Positions 44,716 through 56,989 of a stretch of 64,000 nt of DNA are shown here, one piece after another; positions within the stretch are counted from its first letter, which is position 1; each line of letters begins with the position of its first letter. The position numbers and the translations under genes are program-made. The notes under the pieces were generated by a model. That model was not told the origin of the DNA. It did no database searches and was given only the letters and a program-made list of their open reading frames with translations. The DNA comes from Pseudeuparius sepicola (lineage: Eukaryota > Arthropoda > Insecta > Coleoptera > Anthribidae), in contig OY987299.1 in NCBI GenBank assembly GCA_963920635.1, positions 28,102,901-28,166,900 of the forward strand, read 5' to 3'.

Positions 44716-45524
44716 ATATACAGGATGATTTTTTTAGGTCTACCACCGCGATTTTCTCGCTCATTTTGCGGGCTACAAAAAAAAATGTAAGAACAAAAAT
44801 GTGGCAATTTTGGACAGCTAAGTGGTGCTGCAAAAGAAATCGGCATCCATGGCCAACTTGTCGCGCAATATTAAAAAACCTTAAATTGAGCAAAACTATT
44901 AATGGCCGTGGAATGTTTATTTTAAGAGACAGAGCAAAACTTTTATATTGAAAATTGATGGCACTGAGAAGCTTTATCCACCTAGGTGCTCAGATAGTTT
45001 CAGCAAATTACACAGGGTCTTCGGCTCTCTTGAGACCATGAAAGTTTTCTTAGTACCTACACCGCGAAAAGTTGGGTATGGAGGCCCATTCCTTTTTTAA
45101 TGTCGCCTCGCTGACCAAAATTGCCATATTTTATTTTCTTACATATTTTCTGTGCGGCCAAAATAAGCGAGAAAATCGTTTAATAAGAAACAAAAAAAAA
45201 TTCATAGCCTCAAGAGAGCCGAAGACCCTGTGTAATTTTCTGAAACTATCTGAGTACCCTTTTGCATAAAGCTTCTTAGTGCCATCAATTTTCAATATAA
45301 AAGTTTTTCTCTGTCTCTTAAAATAATCATTCCACGGCCATTAATAGTTTTGCTCAATTTGAGTTTTTTTTTTAATATTGCGAGACATGTTGGCCATGGA
45401 TGCCGATTTCTTTTGCAGCATCACTTAGCTGTCCAAAATTGCCACATTTTTGTTTCTTACGTTTTTTTTTTGTAGGCCGTAAAATGAGTGAGAAAATCGC
45501 GGTGGTAGACCTAAAAAATCATAG
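44716..45524. mobile_element. Foldback element, 0.8 kb
   Basis: TATACAGGATGATTTTTTTA and TAGGTCTACCACCGCGATTT at the left pair with AAATCGCGGTGGTAGACCTA and AAAAATCATAGAG at the right. Arms continue through TGGCCATGGATGCCGATTTC and AGAGAGCCGAAGACCCTGTG, with a turn near 45110. No protein is encoded. Confidence 0.9.
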
Positions 45525-45834
45525 AGATTATTAAATTCACAAAATTTTCTCCTTTGCTTATTTATAAGATGTACTGTGATTTTAGAACATTTTCGAAGCA
45601 CACGCCACTTTTTTAAACATTAATTTAATAAAATATCTTCTCTGTCGGATGATGATTATACTTAATGAAGACGACAGCTAAACGAACTCCAACTACGCAC
45701 AGATTGTGCAAACACATGTAGGTACCAAAACGCAATCGCACTGTTTAGAGGAGCTGTTCAAAAATGCCATCATCGACTACACAGACTACAATTTTGTTAC
45801 AGCATGTCTCCCATAATTTTCTAGTTCTTATAGA
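45525..45834. other. No gene seen
   Basis: Unique AT-rich sequence between two mobile elements. Confidence 0.35.
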
Positions 45835-45841
45835 ATATAAT

Positions 45842-46560
45842 AGAATAGAACAGAACAGAACAGAATAGAATAGACATTTATTTGTTCAAAATGGTACACA
45901 GACAATGTAGAACAACATCAAAAAATACATATCTGTATAAAAGCAAAGTAAAACAACTTAAGAAACCATTTTTACCATTTTTACTCTATAGAATATAAAA
46001 AATTCGTCCACACTATAGTGACACCTATTTACCAAGTATTTTTTTAATTCTGATTTAAAGTTTTTAATATTTAAGCTTTTTAAATAAATTGGCAGTTTAT
46101 GTTTATGGCATAATTTTGCAGTCCTTGATAGACAACCTTTGTGGTACATTGTTGAGCCAGTAAAACATCCTTGTTCCTTGTAACGTAGGTGTGATTTCGT
46201 GCAGAATCAGGAAACAACGAGTTATACTTATAATAAAAAGAGCCACTTCAAATATATAAATATCAGGTAAAGTCAAAATATCATTCTGAATAAAAACACC
46301 TTTACAGCTCTCACCCTGCAACAAACTAAGTGCATGTGGAGAATTGCCCCAGAAAATGATACCATATTTGGGATTTGAAAATACATACCCGTAGTAAGCT
46401 GTTAGCAAGGGGGACAACAAATCTCAAATTAAGCAAAAGACAATAATATTTACTTATCTTGTTCAGAACGTATTTGGTATGATGTTTCCAAGAAAACATG
46501 TTATCAAAAATCACACCCAAAAACTTAACATGGTCTTCCAACAATATTTCTTGTCCATAG
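45842..46560 (-). pseudogene. Jockey-like non-LTR retrotransposon, 3' fragment
   Basis: Minus-strand frames give, in order, VKFLGVIFDNMFSWKHHTKY (46,540), then YYGYVFSNPKYGIIFWGNSP (46,390), FIQNDILTLPDIYIFEVALF (46,300), and LKKYLVNRCHYSVDEFF (46,020). These are the thumb and C-terminal part of a Jockey-type reverse transcriptase. At least two frameshifts and stops separate them. After the last frame there is GAACAAATAAATGTC, a polyadenylation signal, then a (TTCTR)n tail at 45842-45872, a usual Jockey-type 3' end. The copy is 5' truncated and dead. Confidence 0.8.
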
Positions 46561-46619
46561 TGTGGATATTATAGCAGTGGGGGTATTACACAGTTTTTCC
46601 ATTGCAAATTAAAACAATG

Positions 46620-46940
46620 CCCATCTAGCGACCCCCGCCGTCCGCGACCCAACGCCTCCTTCCCAGATAAATCACCTCGTGGAAAAACTGCCGCCTGCGT
46701 GAGCCGGAACGATTCGAACGGCCCCCGTTAATCTCGGGACAGCTGGTGTTCCGTAATCTGGGAAGGTGATCGCGGCGGCGGCGGCCGGAGGACCCCGGCA
46801 AGGGTTGGCCCTAAGTGTGACTTGCGATCGGATTGCGGCGAAGATCCGGCAGAACCGTTAGTCAGGATCAGGCTGGAAACGGAGGATGGGCCGTGGCAGA
46901 CCGCGTGGAGATCCTGGAAGGGATCCGGAGAAGGCGGAGA
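46620..46940. other. GC- and CpG-rich island
   Basis: CGACCCCCGCCGTCCGCGAC, GGCGGCGGCGGCCGG and similar words in ~320 bp, single copy. Frames on both strands are compositional. Confidence 0.5.
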
Positions 46941-46987
46941 CAAGGCAGCGACGTTGGAGTATAGTGGAATGTCAGATAATAATTATT

Positions 46988-47205
46988 ATAGTCCACCTTA
47001 CGAGAGAATACGAGCCTCAAGAATCTTTACTGGGCTTGCTAGGCGTTGCCGGATCGCAAAAAACCTGTACAATTCTGGTGCACTAGCGTAATGGCTTTGG
47101 TTTATTATATTTCCTAAGGAAAATTATTATATTTGGAAGTTTGGCAACATTAGAAATTTTTTACTCGCATTCTTGAGGCTCGTATTCTCTCGTAAGGTGG
47201 ACTAT
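46988..47205. mobile_element. 218-bp MITE with ~37-bp perfect TIRs
   Basis: ATAGTCCACCTTACGAGAGA plus ATACGAGCCTCAAGAAT at the left is matched exactly by the complement at 47169-47205. ATT adjoins both outer ends and may be the target duplication. The loop contains TTGCCGGATCG and no coding sequence. Confidence 0.85.
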
Positions 47206-47301
47206 ATTTTTGCTTTAGAGTAGTTGGGAGAAGGGTCAAATCACCAGTAAAACAATGTTTCTTTCCTGTTTATTTTTCTATGTTCGGATTCGGCATAAAA
47301 T

Positions 47302-48522
47302 TCTATGTACTTTAAAACTGTACAAATCCGTAAAATATTCATTTTTGGAGATAATCGCCTAAACTTTTTTTTGTTTGAAAGGCCTTCAAAAACCGCTTCT
47401 TTTGACCTTCCTGCCATTTTCAAAATGCAAATCCAGGGCCGGCTGCGATTTTTTTATACCCCCGATTTTCACGAAAACCATTTAGCGATTTTTTTATTTA
47501 AAATCTGAACACACAGCGTTAATCAGTACATCCGAAAACCCATATATACCAAATTTGAATAAAAAATATACAGGGAGTTCTATTCTGCAGGGTGTCAAAG
47601 TTGAGCAAAATAGGAATTTTAAAGGCATCTGCCAAGTCAAGTGTGCCGTGGAATCCCCTAAAAACAGTTGAATGGTCAACAGGACCACTCAAGGTGTTGG
47701 AGCGCAAAGGTCCAATAAAAAATATACAGAATGTTCTTATCTGTGCCATCTCAAATTACTGAATTTTTGGAACTTTATATCAAAACCGCTCCACATACTA
47801 TAAACGAAATAAATCTAAAAAATACAGAAGCCTGCCAGTCAGTAAGTCCATATCAGTTAAGGTGACTGGTGTACCACAACAGGAAACGCACAGAAACTGT
47901 ATCATCTTAGAAAGTGACTTTGTTGAGAAAGATCCAATAATTTAAATTGTTTTTATTTGTTGGTTGGCATTCTGTAAGGAAATAAATTACTTTTGTGTTT
48001 ATTAATATTTTTTCAATGATTCTAGAGCACTCCTGACCAGTAGAAAGTTTAATAAAAATTCAGAATTTTGAGATGGCTCAGAGAAAAATACCCTGTATAT
48101 TTTTGTAGTGAATCTTTTCACACCAACATTTGGAGTGGTCCTGTTGACCATGCAACTGTTTTGAAGGGATTCCATGACACACTTGACTCGCCAGATGTCT
48201 TCAAAATTTCTATTTTGTTCAACTTTGATACCCTACAGAATGGAACTCCCTGTATATTTTTTGTTTAAATTTGGTATGTGGGGGTTTTGGGGTGTTCTGA
48301 TTAACGCTGTAGGATTTTATATAAAAAATCGCTAAATGGTTTTCGGGAAAATCGGGGGTATAAAAAAATCGCAGCCGGCCATGGATTTGCATTTTGAAAA
48401 TGGCAAGAAGGTCAAAATAAGCGGTTTTTGAAGGCCTTTCAAACAAAAAAAGTTTAGGTGAGTATCTCCAAAAATGAAGATTTTACGGATTTGTACAGTT
48501 TTAAAGTTCGACACCCTGTATG
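47302..48522. mobile_element. Foldback element, 1.2 kb
   Basis: AAACTGTACAAATCCGTAAA near the left pairs with its complement near 48490, and arms continue through AGGCCTTTCAAACAAAAAAA-type, GCAGCCGGCCATGG and GAGTGGTCCTGTTGACC segments. The right end runs on to GACACCCTGTAT; the left has lost that terminus. Single-arm fragments lie at 3300-3560. Small frames inside mirror each other. Confidence 0.85.
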
Positions 48523-48654
48523 TATCCCACAGTTAATTACAATTTTATTTTTGCATCTACAAGGCGATGAACTTACTAGATATGCCTAATTAGCCATTCG
48601 CAACCGCAGAAAAATTTAACAAACTAATTTTGTTGACATTTTTGCAATTTATCT

Positions 48655-49697
48655 TATACAGTGTGTTTCACTTCAAGTCGAGACATACTTAATTCATTAT
48701 CTTTTACGGGTTGGCCGATTTTTAAAACTTTTTTTTAAATATAGTAATCCGAAAGATCTACATTTTTCGACACTAATTTTTTTCAGATTCGTCTTTTCCA
48801 TGACCTACCACGATCAAAATTAGACCCCCAAAAACTGCTACCCTACGTTAGGCATTTTTTACATACCAAATTTCACGATCATAGCTTATACAGGGCGTTT
48901 ACAAAATAGCTTCAAACATAGCAAAAATACGGTTTTTCACAGTACCCTGTACGAACACCGCGAGATATTTTTAAATTATTTATTCGCCATCAATTCCCAC
49001 GATTTCATGACCTTGGTTTATACTGGGCGTTTACAATTAAATTTTAGAAAGTATTTTCAAAAAAGAGCACCCTGGACGTGGATAGGTGTATCAATCAATA
49101 TTCAATTTTTTTTTTCAAATAAAAAAAGGTGCTCTTTATTGAAAATACTTTATAAAATTTAATATTGTTTATGTTTTTTAACAGGCATAAGTAAAAAGTG
49201 TAGAAAAAAATTAAAAAAAAAACACCAAGACAAAATACGATTTTTTCAATTTTTGTATTTTGATTGTAAACGCCCAATATAAGGCAAGGCCATGAAATCA
49301 TGGGAATTGATGGCTTATGTGAGCCCTAATCAAACTGCAAAGAAATAATTTTAAAATATCTCTCGGTGTTTGTACAGGGTAATCCGAAAAACCGTATTTT
49401 TCTATGTTTGAAGCTATTTTGTGTATAAGCTATGACAGTGAAACTTGGTATGTCCGGTTTTCGGGTATGGCCAATACGACTGTGCTGTTCATTTTTTCCA
49501 AAAAAAAATGCCTAATGTACTTTTGTAATTTTGGGGGTCTCATTTTGATCGTGGTAGGTCAAGGGAAAGACGAATCTGAAGAAAAAAAAATAGTGTCAAA
49601 ATGTCAATCTTTAGGAGTACTATATTTTTTTAAAAAAGTTTTTGAAAATCGGTCAACCCGTAAAAAAACAATGAATTGTCTCGACTTGAAACTGTAT
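48655..49697. mobile_element. Foldback element, second copy of 27.3-kb family
   Basis: It starts TATACAGTGTGTTTCACTTC and follows the 27348-28551 copy through all landmarks. The right end is shortened to TCGACTTGAAACTGTATG, so the terminal repeat has lost ~10 bp. The 131-codon frame at 49404-49799 starts in the arm and is not a gene. Confidence 0.9.
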
Positions 49698-49699
49698 GT

Positions 49700-50708
49700 A
49701 GAGATTAGATTTTTGCAAAACATTAACATTTTTGTGTGGCTCCTAATGTGTTCATCAAAGAATATTTTGTTTTCTTTAATTTGGTGGGTCGATTCCTAAA
49801 ATCAGACGGCAAATAAGACTCTTGAAAAGTCGGTTTGCCTGGTATTAACAAAATGAATATACACACTTCAACATGAGTGTAACTTAATTTCCCATATTAT
49901 GGGCAAAAATATCTTAATTTCACACTGAAATAAGTATATTTGTATCTTCCAAGAAAATAGTATATTTCCTTCCATAAAAGTATGACTTCAAATAAAAAAT
50001 AATATCAAATTTTAATTGGATGATATGTAATTTTCTCTTTAATAATATTTATACTTTCACCTTAAACTCATTTATATTCATAATGAAGATATATAAGAAT
50101 CGCTTAAATATTTAAAAATATTTGATATAATTGATTTTTAGAGTTCTATTAAATATAAGGCATTTTGTTTCAAGTAGCCTATATTATAGCTTCACTTTGA
50201 GAATATTGTACATTCAAGTTCAAGCCTACTTAGAATCCTCCCAGTTGAGGCCACTGTCTAGGCTACCCGAAAATTTACAAATTTCGGCTGCTGCATTAAA
50301 AACTATGATTAAAATGTTTGTAATTTTGTTTGATAATGACTAGCCGGCAATAGAGTCTGGCCCGGCGGGCGAGTGCAGCGAGTCCGTGTTTCTTACAGAG
50401 GTGTATTGAGTTGCAAGTGGACCTTTATTTTTTTCCGGTATAATTCTTTCGCTGTTTATTAATTGTTGGAGCTACGATTTGTATTAATAGTAGAAATTTT
50501 CAGGTAAGTGAATGACTAGGTGTGACATAAAAGTTTGTTTTTAAAGTTCTTAATACTGGGGCATATTATTTTAATATTTTATATTATAAAATTCATAGAG
50601 ATCGTCCTTAATGCTGTCCTGCCTCGTATTAGCCCTCAGAATTGTTCACGTGCTGCCATCGTGTAAATGTTTATGCGCCACTGGCATTCAGTTTGAATAT
50701 AATATAGT
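49700..50708. other. No gene seen
   Basis: AT-rich unique sequence. A small GC-rich patch (GGCCCGGCGGGCGAG) sits near 50360. Confidence 0.35.
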
Positions 50709-50709
50709 A

Positions 50710-50808
50710 TAGGTACCTACCTACTAGTAGCTGTAAAAAACGCAGAAGTCTCCTACATCTCACCGCTAGTAACTAATATCAATTGGAATAAATAACACCT
50801 AGCTGAAA
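50710..50808. repeat. Inverse copy of 39105-39190 repeat
   Basis: CTAGTAGCTGTAAAAAACGC, GAAGTCTCCTACATCTCACC and AATTGGAATAAATAACACC match the complement of the 39.1-kb copy. Confidence 0.75.
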
Positions 50809-51462
50809 CTGAACAACAGTTTTTGTGATTATAGGTAGTAAAAATGCAGTGTAAAGAATATGCAAAATTTATTATTTGTCATAAGTTTTACTTGTGTGTG
50901 TTTCGTAAGTTTGGCGCTACCTCAAAAATACTACGATTCAGCACAACGGCGTTAGCAAATCCTGACCGTATAAGTTCTGATAACATATAGCAATAATTGT
51001 CAGCTAAATCCCAGGATATGCTCGACGCAATTGCATATTATAAAATAAATTCGCATTTCGTCGGACCGGCGGATTTTGCATGGATATGCGGGGGCCATAC
51101 ATAAAATTTTATTTTTCTGAGCGACTGTACGGGCGCGCGAACACACAAGGGTCAGAATTATATTTATTATATTTTCTTGGAACGTGTACCGGGTACGTAT
51201 TACCGGATGCAGCCGTAAATAAACCCTATACGTTTGGCCATAGAAAAATTGGGAATGTAAAAGCGGAACTTTCCGTAGTTTTATTATAGGGTATCATCTG
51301 CAGCATAAAAATATTTAAAAATCGTGACCCGGTTAAGATTCACCCAATATCCTCATTTAAGTTCGGATAATTTAAGAAAATCCCAAAATGGTATGAAACC
51401 GGGGTTACTAGTTACCATTTACTACTCGAAGTTATTTAGTATACCTACCTTTTATCAGTGAC
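50809..51462. other. No gene seen
   Basis: Unique sequence; 51070-51290 carries a 69-codon frame of unknown value. Confidence 0.35.
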
Positions 51463-53331
51463 TATACACTGTGTCCCGGATAAGAATGAACAGCATGGGG
51501 ATATTGCAAACGGTGAGAGATAGGGCAACGGTTAAATGGGGAAAAAGTTGCGCAATGTCGAGGTCAATAAAATGGCACAAACAGATTTCTAATATCTTTT
51601 TTCGTTTTTGAGTTATTTTGAAAAAAGTAAAATTTTGCGTTTTCGATTTTATTTTTTTCCGAAGTTGCTATCACAGATAGAGAAAAAAGAAAAGCACTTT
51701 CTTATGGCACTTTTTAACGGGCCTTAAGATGGCGTTTTTAGATTTGTTCTACAACGTTTCGTTTTTGAGAAACCATCTTCAACTTATTTTTTTTTTAAAT
51801 ACGGACCCGGATTTTTTTCAGATTTTGAAAGCACTTTTCATTGCAAATACCATGATGTATGACAAGACATATTTTTAAAATGTTTTGAGACAATTATACT
51901 GAAAATTTCATGTCGACAAGGTACAACCAATAAAACACAAGGATTTCTTAACGTTGCCATGGCAACTTGTGTATTTTTTCGGAAATCACCCTCCCATAAG
52001 CACCTAGCTGTGAGATTAATAAGTGGAAATCTCCCTCCTATACAACAATAACACCAGTCACCATATGTCACCAATTTAATTGTATTTTCAAATAGTTTTG
52101 ACTTGAAATTTTCGTACCGAATCTCCCGCGAGCATGAATTAAAATTCCGGAAATTTTTTCTCGGTTGCGAATTTTTTAAGAAAATTTTCCTCGGCTACCG
52201 CCTCGGGAAAATTTTCAAAAAATTCGCACATCGAAAAAAATTTCCGGAAATAATTCATGTTCTAGGGAGATTTTAAGTGAAAATTCCTTTTCCATTAATT
52301 TATTTTCTAATGCGGCCCTGTATTTAATAATAAGAAGTCTAAATATTAATCAGTATTGTCAACAATTTAACTTACAACTTATCTTTCAATTGGAGAACTA
52401 AAAAAGGACGGCACATACGATAATAAAAAATAAATAAAAATCCTCCACCTAGAAGGCATTGAAACAACGAAACCAATCCCTTGTCATTTGTCATAACTCA
52501 TACTGTATCATTTAGTTAACAATTTATTTCATTACAAATGGAGGGTGCTTTTTCAAATGACGACAAATTTAACATGTCAGCATGTTATATCTTGTGTCAC
52601 ATAAATAGTATAGAGGCCGAACGAATGTATTTTTGCAATTAATAAATGGCAAAACTTATTGATTACGTTGGCTTAAAGCTTTCTTCTCGCAATTAGGAAA
52701 AGCGAAGAATTTACTCCAAAACACAATGCGGCACTGTTTGCTGTACAACAACAGAGATAAAATTTAAAAATATTAAGTTTTTGAAGTAAAAATAAACTGT
52801 AAGTTAAATAGTTGTCAATGCTGATTAATATTTAGACTCCTTATTATTAAATACAGGGCCGCATTAGACAAAAATGAATGAAAAAAAAGGAATTCTCAGT
52901 ATAATTGTCTCAAAACATTTTAAAAATATTTCGTGTCATGCATCACGGTATTTGCAATGAAAAGTGCTTTCAAAATCTACAAAAAAAATCCAGGTCCGTA
53001 TTTAAAAAAATAAAATTGAATATGGTTTCTCAAAAACGAAACGTTGTAGAACAAATCTAAAAACGCCATCTTAAGGCCCGTTAAAAAGTGCTATAAGAAA
53101 GTGTTTTTCTTTTTTCTCTATCTGTGATAGCAACTTCGGAAAAAAATAAAATCGAAAACGCAAAATTTTACTTTTTTCAAAATAACTCAAAAACGAAAAA
53201 AGATATTAAATATCTGTTTGTGCCATTTTATTGACTTCAAAATTGCGCAACTTTTTCCCCATTTAACCGTTGCTCTTTCACCGTTTGCAATATCCCCATG
53301 CTGTTCATTCTTATCCGGGACACAGTGTAGA
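51463..53331. mobile_element. Foldback element, 1.87 kb, second copy of 42.4-kb family
   Basis: TATACACTGTGTCCCGGATA at the left and TATCCGGGACACAGTGTA at the right; arms as in the 42.4-kb copy. It has a shorter centre but carries an extra hairpin at 52115-52275 that the first copy lacks. No protein is encoded. Confidence 0.9.
52115..52275. mobile_element. ~160-bp hairpin nested in foldback element
   Basis: AATCTCCC..GCATGAATTA and AATTCCGGAAATTTTTTC pair with their complements on the right side, and GAAAATTTTCCTCGG pairs across the loop (CTACCG). It is absent from the equivalent place in the 42.4-kb copy, which supports its being an insertion. Confidence 0.75.
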
Positions 53332-53815
53332 AAGATTTCTATAGTCTTTCTATAGTCACTGCTTTTATGAAATCGACACTAAAGTTTCAAAATCTCCAAG
53401 TACCTACAATTTTTTCTATAAGTTGCAGCCTTTGCGAGATTTAATGACCGTGTCAGGCTGGCCAGTTGCCGGTTATTGTTACATAAGCAGTTGACCAAAT
53501 AAGCGCAAGGACCGATTTGTGTATAGTCCTTGCCAAATGGTTAGCGAAATATCCTTGGTTAAAACCCCTCCCTGGCTACCCGGTTCCACTTCTACAGGGG
53601 TGGATTCAAAATAAAAAGAAAATGATGAGCGCCACGTAGTCTAACAGTCTAACAGGCTACGAAATTTAATAATGTTGTATTTTTTGTTGTTAAATATTAA
53701 AGAAAACAATAGCGAGAAACTTGTCCAAATTTAATCAACGATGGCAAACAAAGTACTACATACAATATCTTCCTTTGTGGAATAATAAGTACACTTTTAA
53801 ATCCAAATAATAGTT
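53332..53815. other. No gene seen
   Basis: Unique AT-rich sequence with no supported feature. Confidence 0.35.
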
Positions 53816-54664
53816 ATTCATGTACCAAGGCACTGAAGTTCCACCGTTTATGACTTATGTGGAATTTTGCCGAGGCCTCTGGCCGAGGCAAATAAACCAC
53901 ATGTTTACATCTCGCCAAGGCCTACTTATTAAAAAAATCGTACAATAATGGGCTACTTCAGTGCCGATTTCTGAGCTTTTAATGACGATTTTAAGACATT
54001 TCACTGCCGACTTCAAGAAATAGTTATTTTCTTGAAATCAGCAGCAAAGTGTCCCAAAATCGTCATTAAAAGCACAGAAATCGTACAATAATGGGCTACA
54101 TTACTGTACGATTTTTTCAATAAGTAGGCCTTGGCGAGATGTAAACATCAAACGTCAGACGCGGAAAATCGCCCGTCAAAAGTGACCAAATATTCAAAAC
54201 CCGGCCGATAAAGGCCCATTTAACTTTTCGTACACATTGCGAAATTGTTTCCTATAGAAGCGCAATCCTTCAGTATACATATTTTATTAAATTTGAATAT
54301 CAATAGATTTGTTGTGTAGGCTGCACAAGAAGCAGCAGTTTGGTTTTTCTGTACGAAGATGTCTTGTCTTACTTGTCCTAGGTAGAGCGATCGTCAAAGT
54401 CAAGCAACGCCGCGCGTAGTCGGTTCATGGACGGGTGATCCCTTATTATTATTTTCTTGCCTAATAAAACTTTTTTTTTTCCGATTTCAAAAAAAAATAT
54501 AATATGTACCTCGGCACTGAAGTTCTTTTTATGACTCATGTGGTTTATTTGCCTCACCCAGAGTACATAATAGTTATTTATGTACCAAGGCACTGAAGTT
54601 CAACTTTTTGTGACTCATGTGGAATTTAGTTGCCGAGGCCACTGGCCGACATAATACCACATGA
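53816..54664. repeat. Composite repeat, copy 2 (pair at 25.6 kb)
   Basis: It opens with a GTACCAAGGCACTGAAGTTC arm (53822). A palindrome follows whose arms, ACATCTCGCCAAGGCCTACT at 53902 and AGTAGGCCTTGGCGAGATGT at ~54125, enclose AATCGTCATTAAAAGC-type inverted blocks. The 500-bp segment shared with 25555-26068 comes next, then two more CACTGAAGTTC hairpin arms (54510-54660). The nested order suggests repeated insertion of one hairpin family into itself. Confidence 0.8.
54358..54442 (+). ncRNA. 5S rRNA-derived segment, copy 2
   Basis: GATCGTCAAAGTCAAGCAAC, GCCGCGCGTAGTCGGTTC and ATGGACGGGTGATCCC match the 25.9-kb copy and the 5S internal promoter. It lies at the same place in the host repeat, so both copies descend from one 5S capture. 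Confidence 0.65.
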
Positions 54665-55084
54665 CCGATTTTTTCGAGAAAACGGTAAAACAATTTAAAC
54701 AAATATGCATTACTGACCTCTTTGGTGTTTGATGGTTCGATAAAATTGCAAGAGTTCTAGATGTTCAGCGTTTGACTATCTGGGGTTTGTCAGATTTTTG
54801 CCATATAATAACTGTATAGAATAAAACAAAATATTAGAACATTCCGAGATATTCCTTGAAAATGCATAACAATTCGAGCAAGTTAAAAAAGCAAATCAAT
54901 ATAACCAAAATTTCATATAACCTCTCTAGTTGGTCTACACTAAGCACTACTGCTGTTTATGGAGTCGACGACCGAAGTCCTAATTTTGAGCCGCGTTTTG
55001 CTTTTTAATGAAACCTCGGATACAGGGTCTAACTGTTATATATAATTAACGTGTAATTAACGTTATACCCTTAATTCGAACCCT
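54665..55084. other. No gene seen
   Basis: Unique sequence between the composite repeat and the GC-rich island. Confidence 0.35.
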
Positions 55085-55385
55085 ATGATGTTGGGCTGGT
55101 TCCGATTTCTCGTGTTGTAGGTATGTGGGAAATTTTCGGCTCATTCCGGGTAATTTTTATGATTTCCCCTATGAGCGGTCGGGCCCTTAAACACGCTACC
55201 GGAAGTTTCCGAGACAGTTGAATTCGAAGTTATGGTCCTCCGCACTCCCGTCGCATTTCGAAGGCGTGCTTAACGCCGTTACCTGGGCCGGTTTTGCCCT
55301 GGCAACAATTTCCTCCGCGTTTAACTGTTCGTAGCCCTTCCGCCGTTTCGCCTACGTACACCCCGTGAATGCGCGACAACTATTT
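55085..55385. other. GC- and CpG-rich island
   Basis: About 300 bp with GCGGTCGGGCCC, TTTCGCCTACG and CCGCGTTTAACTG words. It is unique in the window and less extreme than the 38-kb island. No coding frame. Confidence 0.45.
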
Positions 55386-56989
55386 TATTTCCTTACATTT
55401 ACTGGCATACAAGGGTTAGGTATTATAGTAAAAGTATTTTGACAGTAGTATACACCATTTAAGCAAGGTATTAATAGGTAGGTGTGTTCACTATTAATAT
55501 CTATCCATTATCTCTATGTCTATTATTTTGGTGTTAATTAACAACGCTCTAATCGAAAAAATACAAGGAATAAATAACCTGGAATTTAAGCTCCAAAATT
55601 TAAACGCAGTCTACCTTGAAAATGAAGCGTTTGTGAATATTGATATGAAATGTTCCTAAAATTCTGCAAAAAAAAACTAACCCACCCAGTATATTCAGTA
55701 TAAATCTTCCTATTCGATATGCCCTTACATTTTATGTCGAAAGACCATTTATCCACCAATTCGTTGGTAGGCAAATAACCCAGATTATTAGACCATCAGA
55801 TAGTGACAGTTATCGTCGTATTTAATCATGATTCCAACTAAAAATAGATGCAGATTTTATTTTTTGGCTTCCATGAAATAATCATGTTAATATATATATT
55901 TTTCTCTCTATATTCCTTCACAAAGCTTCTAAAGAATCCAAAAATTGTGGAAGTGGAGTTTCAGGGGACAGGTTAATTAAGGTATCAGGCGCCGAGAGCT
56001 CTTTATATTACATCCTTGCAAAAAGCTTCCTATTTTAAGACAACTTTTAATTTGGACTTGTGAATTTTAAAGCAGTCCCGACCTGTAGTTTAGAACAAAG
56101 TTAAGCTGACGAACGTAAAAAATAAAAATACACCGGCGAAAGTTTTCTAATAAAGTAGCAGTAAAATTGCTAATTAAGCCAAAGTAATTGCAGTACTGAT
56201 AAAACTTGTAAAATAACAGACTTCGCAATATTCTGGCGCCATCAGGCGATTTAAATATGCTCTGCGTCCACCACTTTAATTGCAATCAGTTTTATTAAAG
56301 ATTTTATGTTCACCAACGACCTAAATCTGAGCTATTTATGTTTTATGAGGGGGTTGAAACAAGAATTTGCTTGCTTTAGCGTATTAATTAATTTTTGCCT
56401 AATTTATAATTAACAGGAAGATGAGGGCGTTTGACAATACAATTTCGATATTCAAAGGGTTTATTTGGGTTACAAATTAATTAACAGTATCACGATGACA
56501 AGGGAAGTTTTTGGGTATATTATAGTATAGTACGTGACCGAGTTCATTATTAGTTTTGTTGATTGATTTCAAAGCGAAAATATTCCCTATCAGTATAGTT
56601 TTGTAGATGAATAGATTTTTCGCTGTATAATAGATCGATTGCGTTGTTGTACTCCTTATGTAGTCACTAGATTTATGTTGGATGTCCTTAGAATTTCCCA
56701 AAGCCTCTGGAATGACACTGCTTTTCCATAAGGTCATTTGGTCAATGACCCACCTAATTTATTTAAATTTTTTTCAATGTTTAATAATAAACTATATTTA
56801 AAAAATGCAATTATATTTTCACGCAAAAACTCCCCAATTATGGAGTCAAGATTACTAATGTCTAATAATTATTCATTCCTATCCCCAGCCGCCTGGCCTT
56901 ATTTTAAATTGACCTCACTGGTTATTATGGCAATCCACAAGGATAAATGCATTGCAAGTGAGACGGCCGACTACTCGTACTGCATGGTT
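55386..56989. other. No gene seen
   Basis: 1.6 kb of AT-rich unique DNA. Frames of 60-86 codons have no motifs and look random. Confidence 0.4.

Noticed and set aside
49404..49799. 131-codon plus-strand frame
   Set aside because: Most of it is the right arm of the 48.7-kb foldback element; no protein-like motif.
55386..56989. Several 60-86-codon frames
   Set aside because: Lengths are as expected by chance in this composition, and none has motifs, splice context or repeats.
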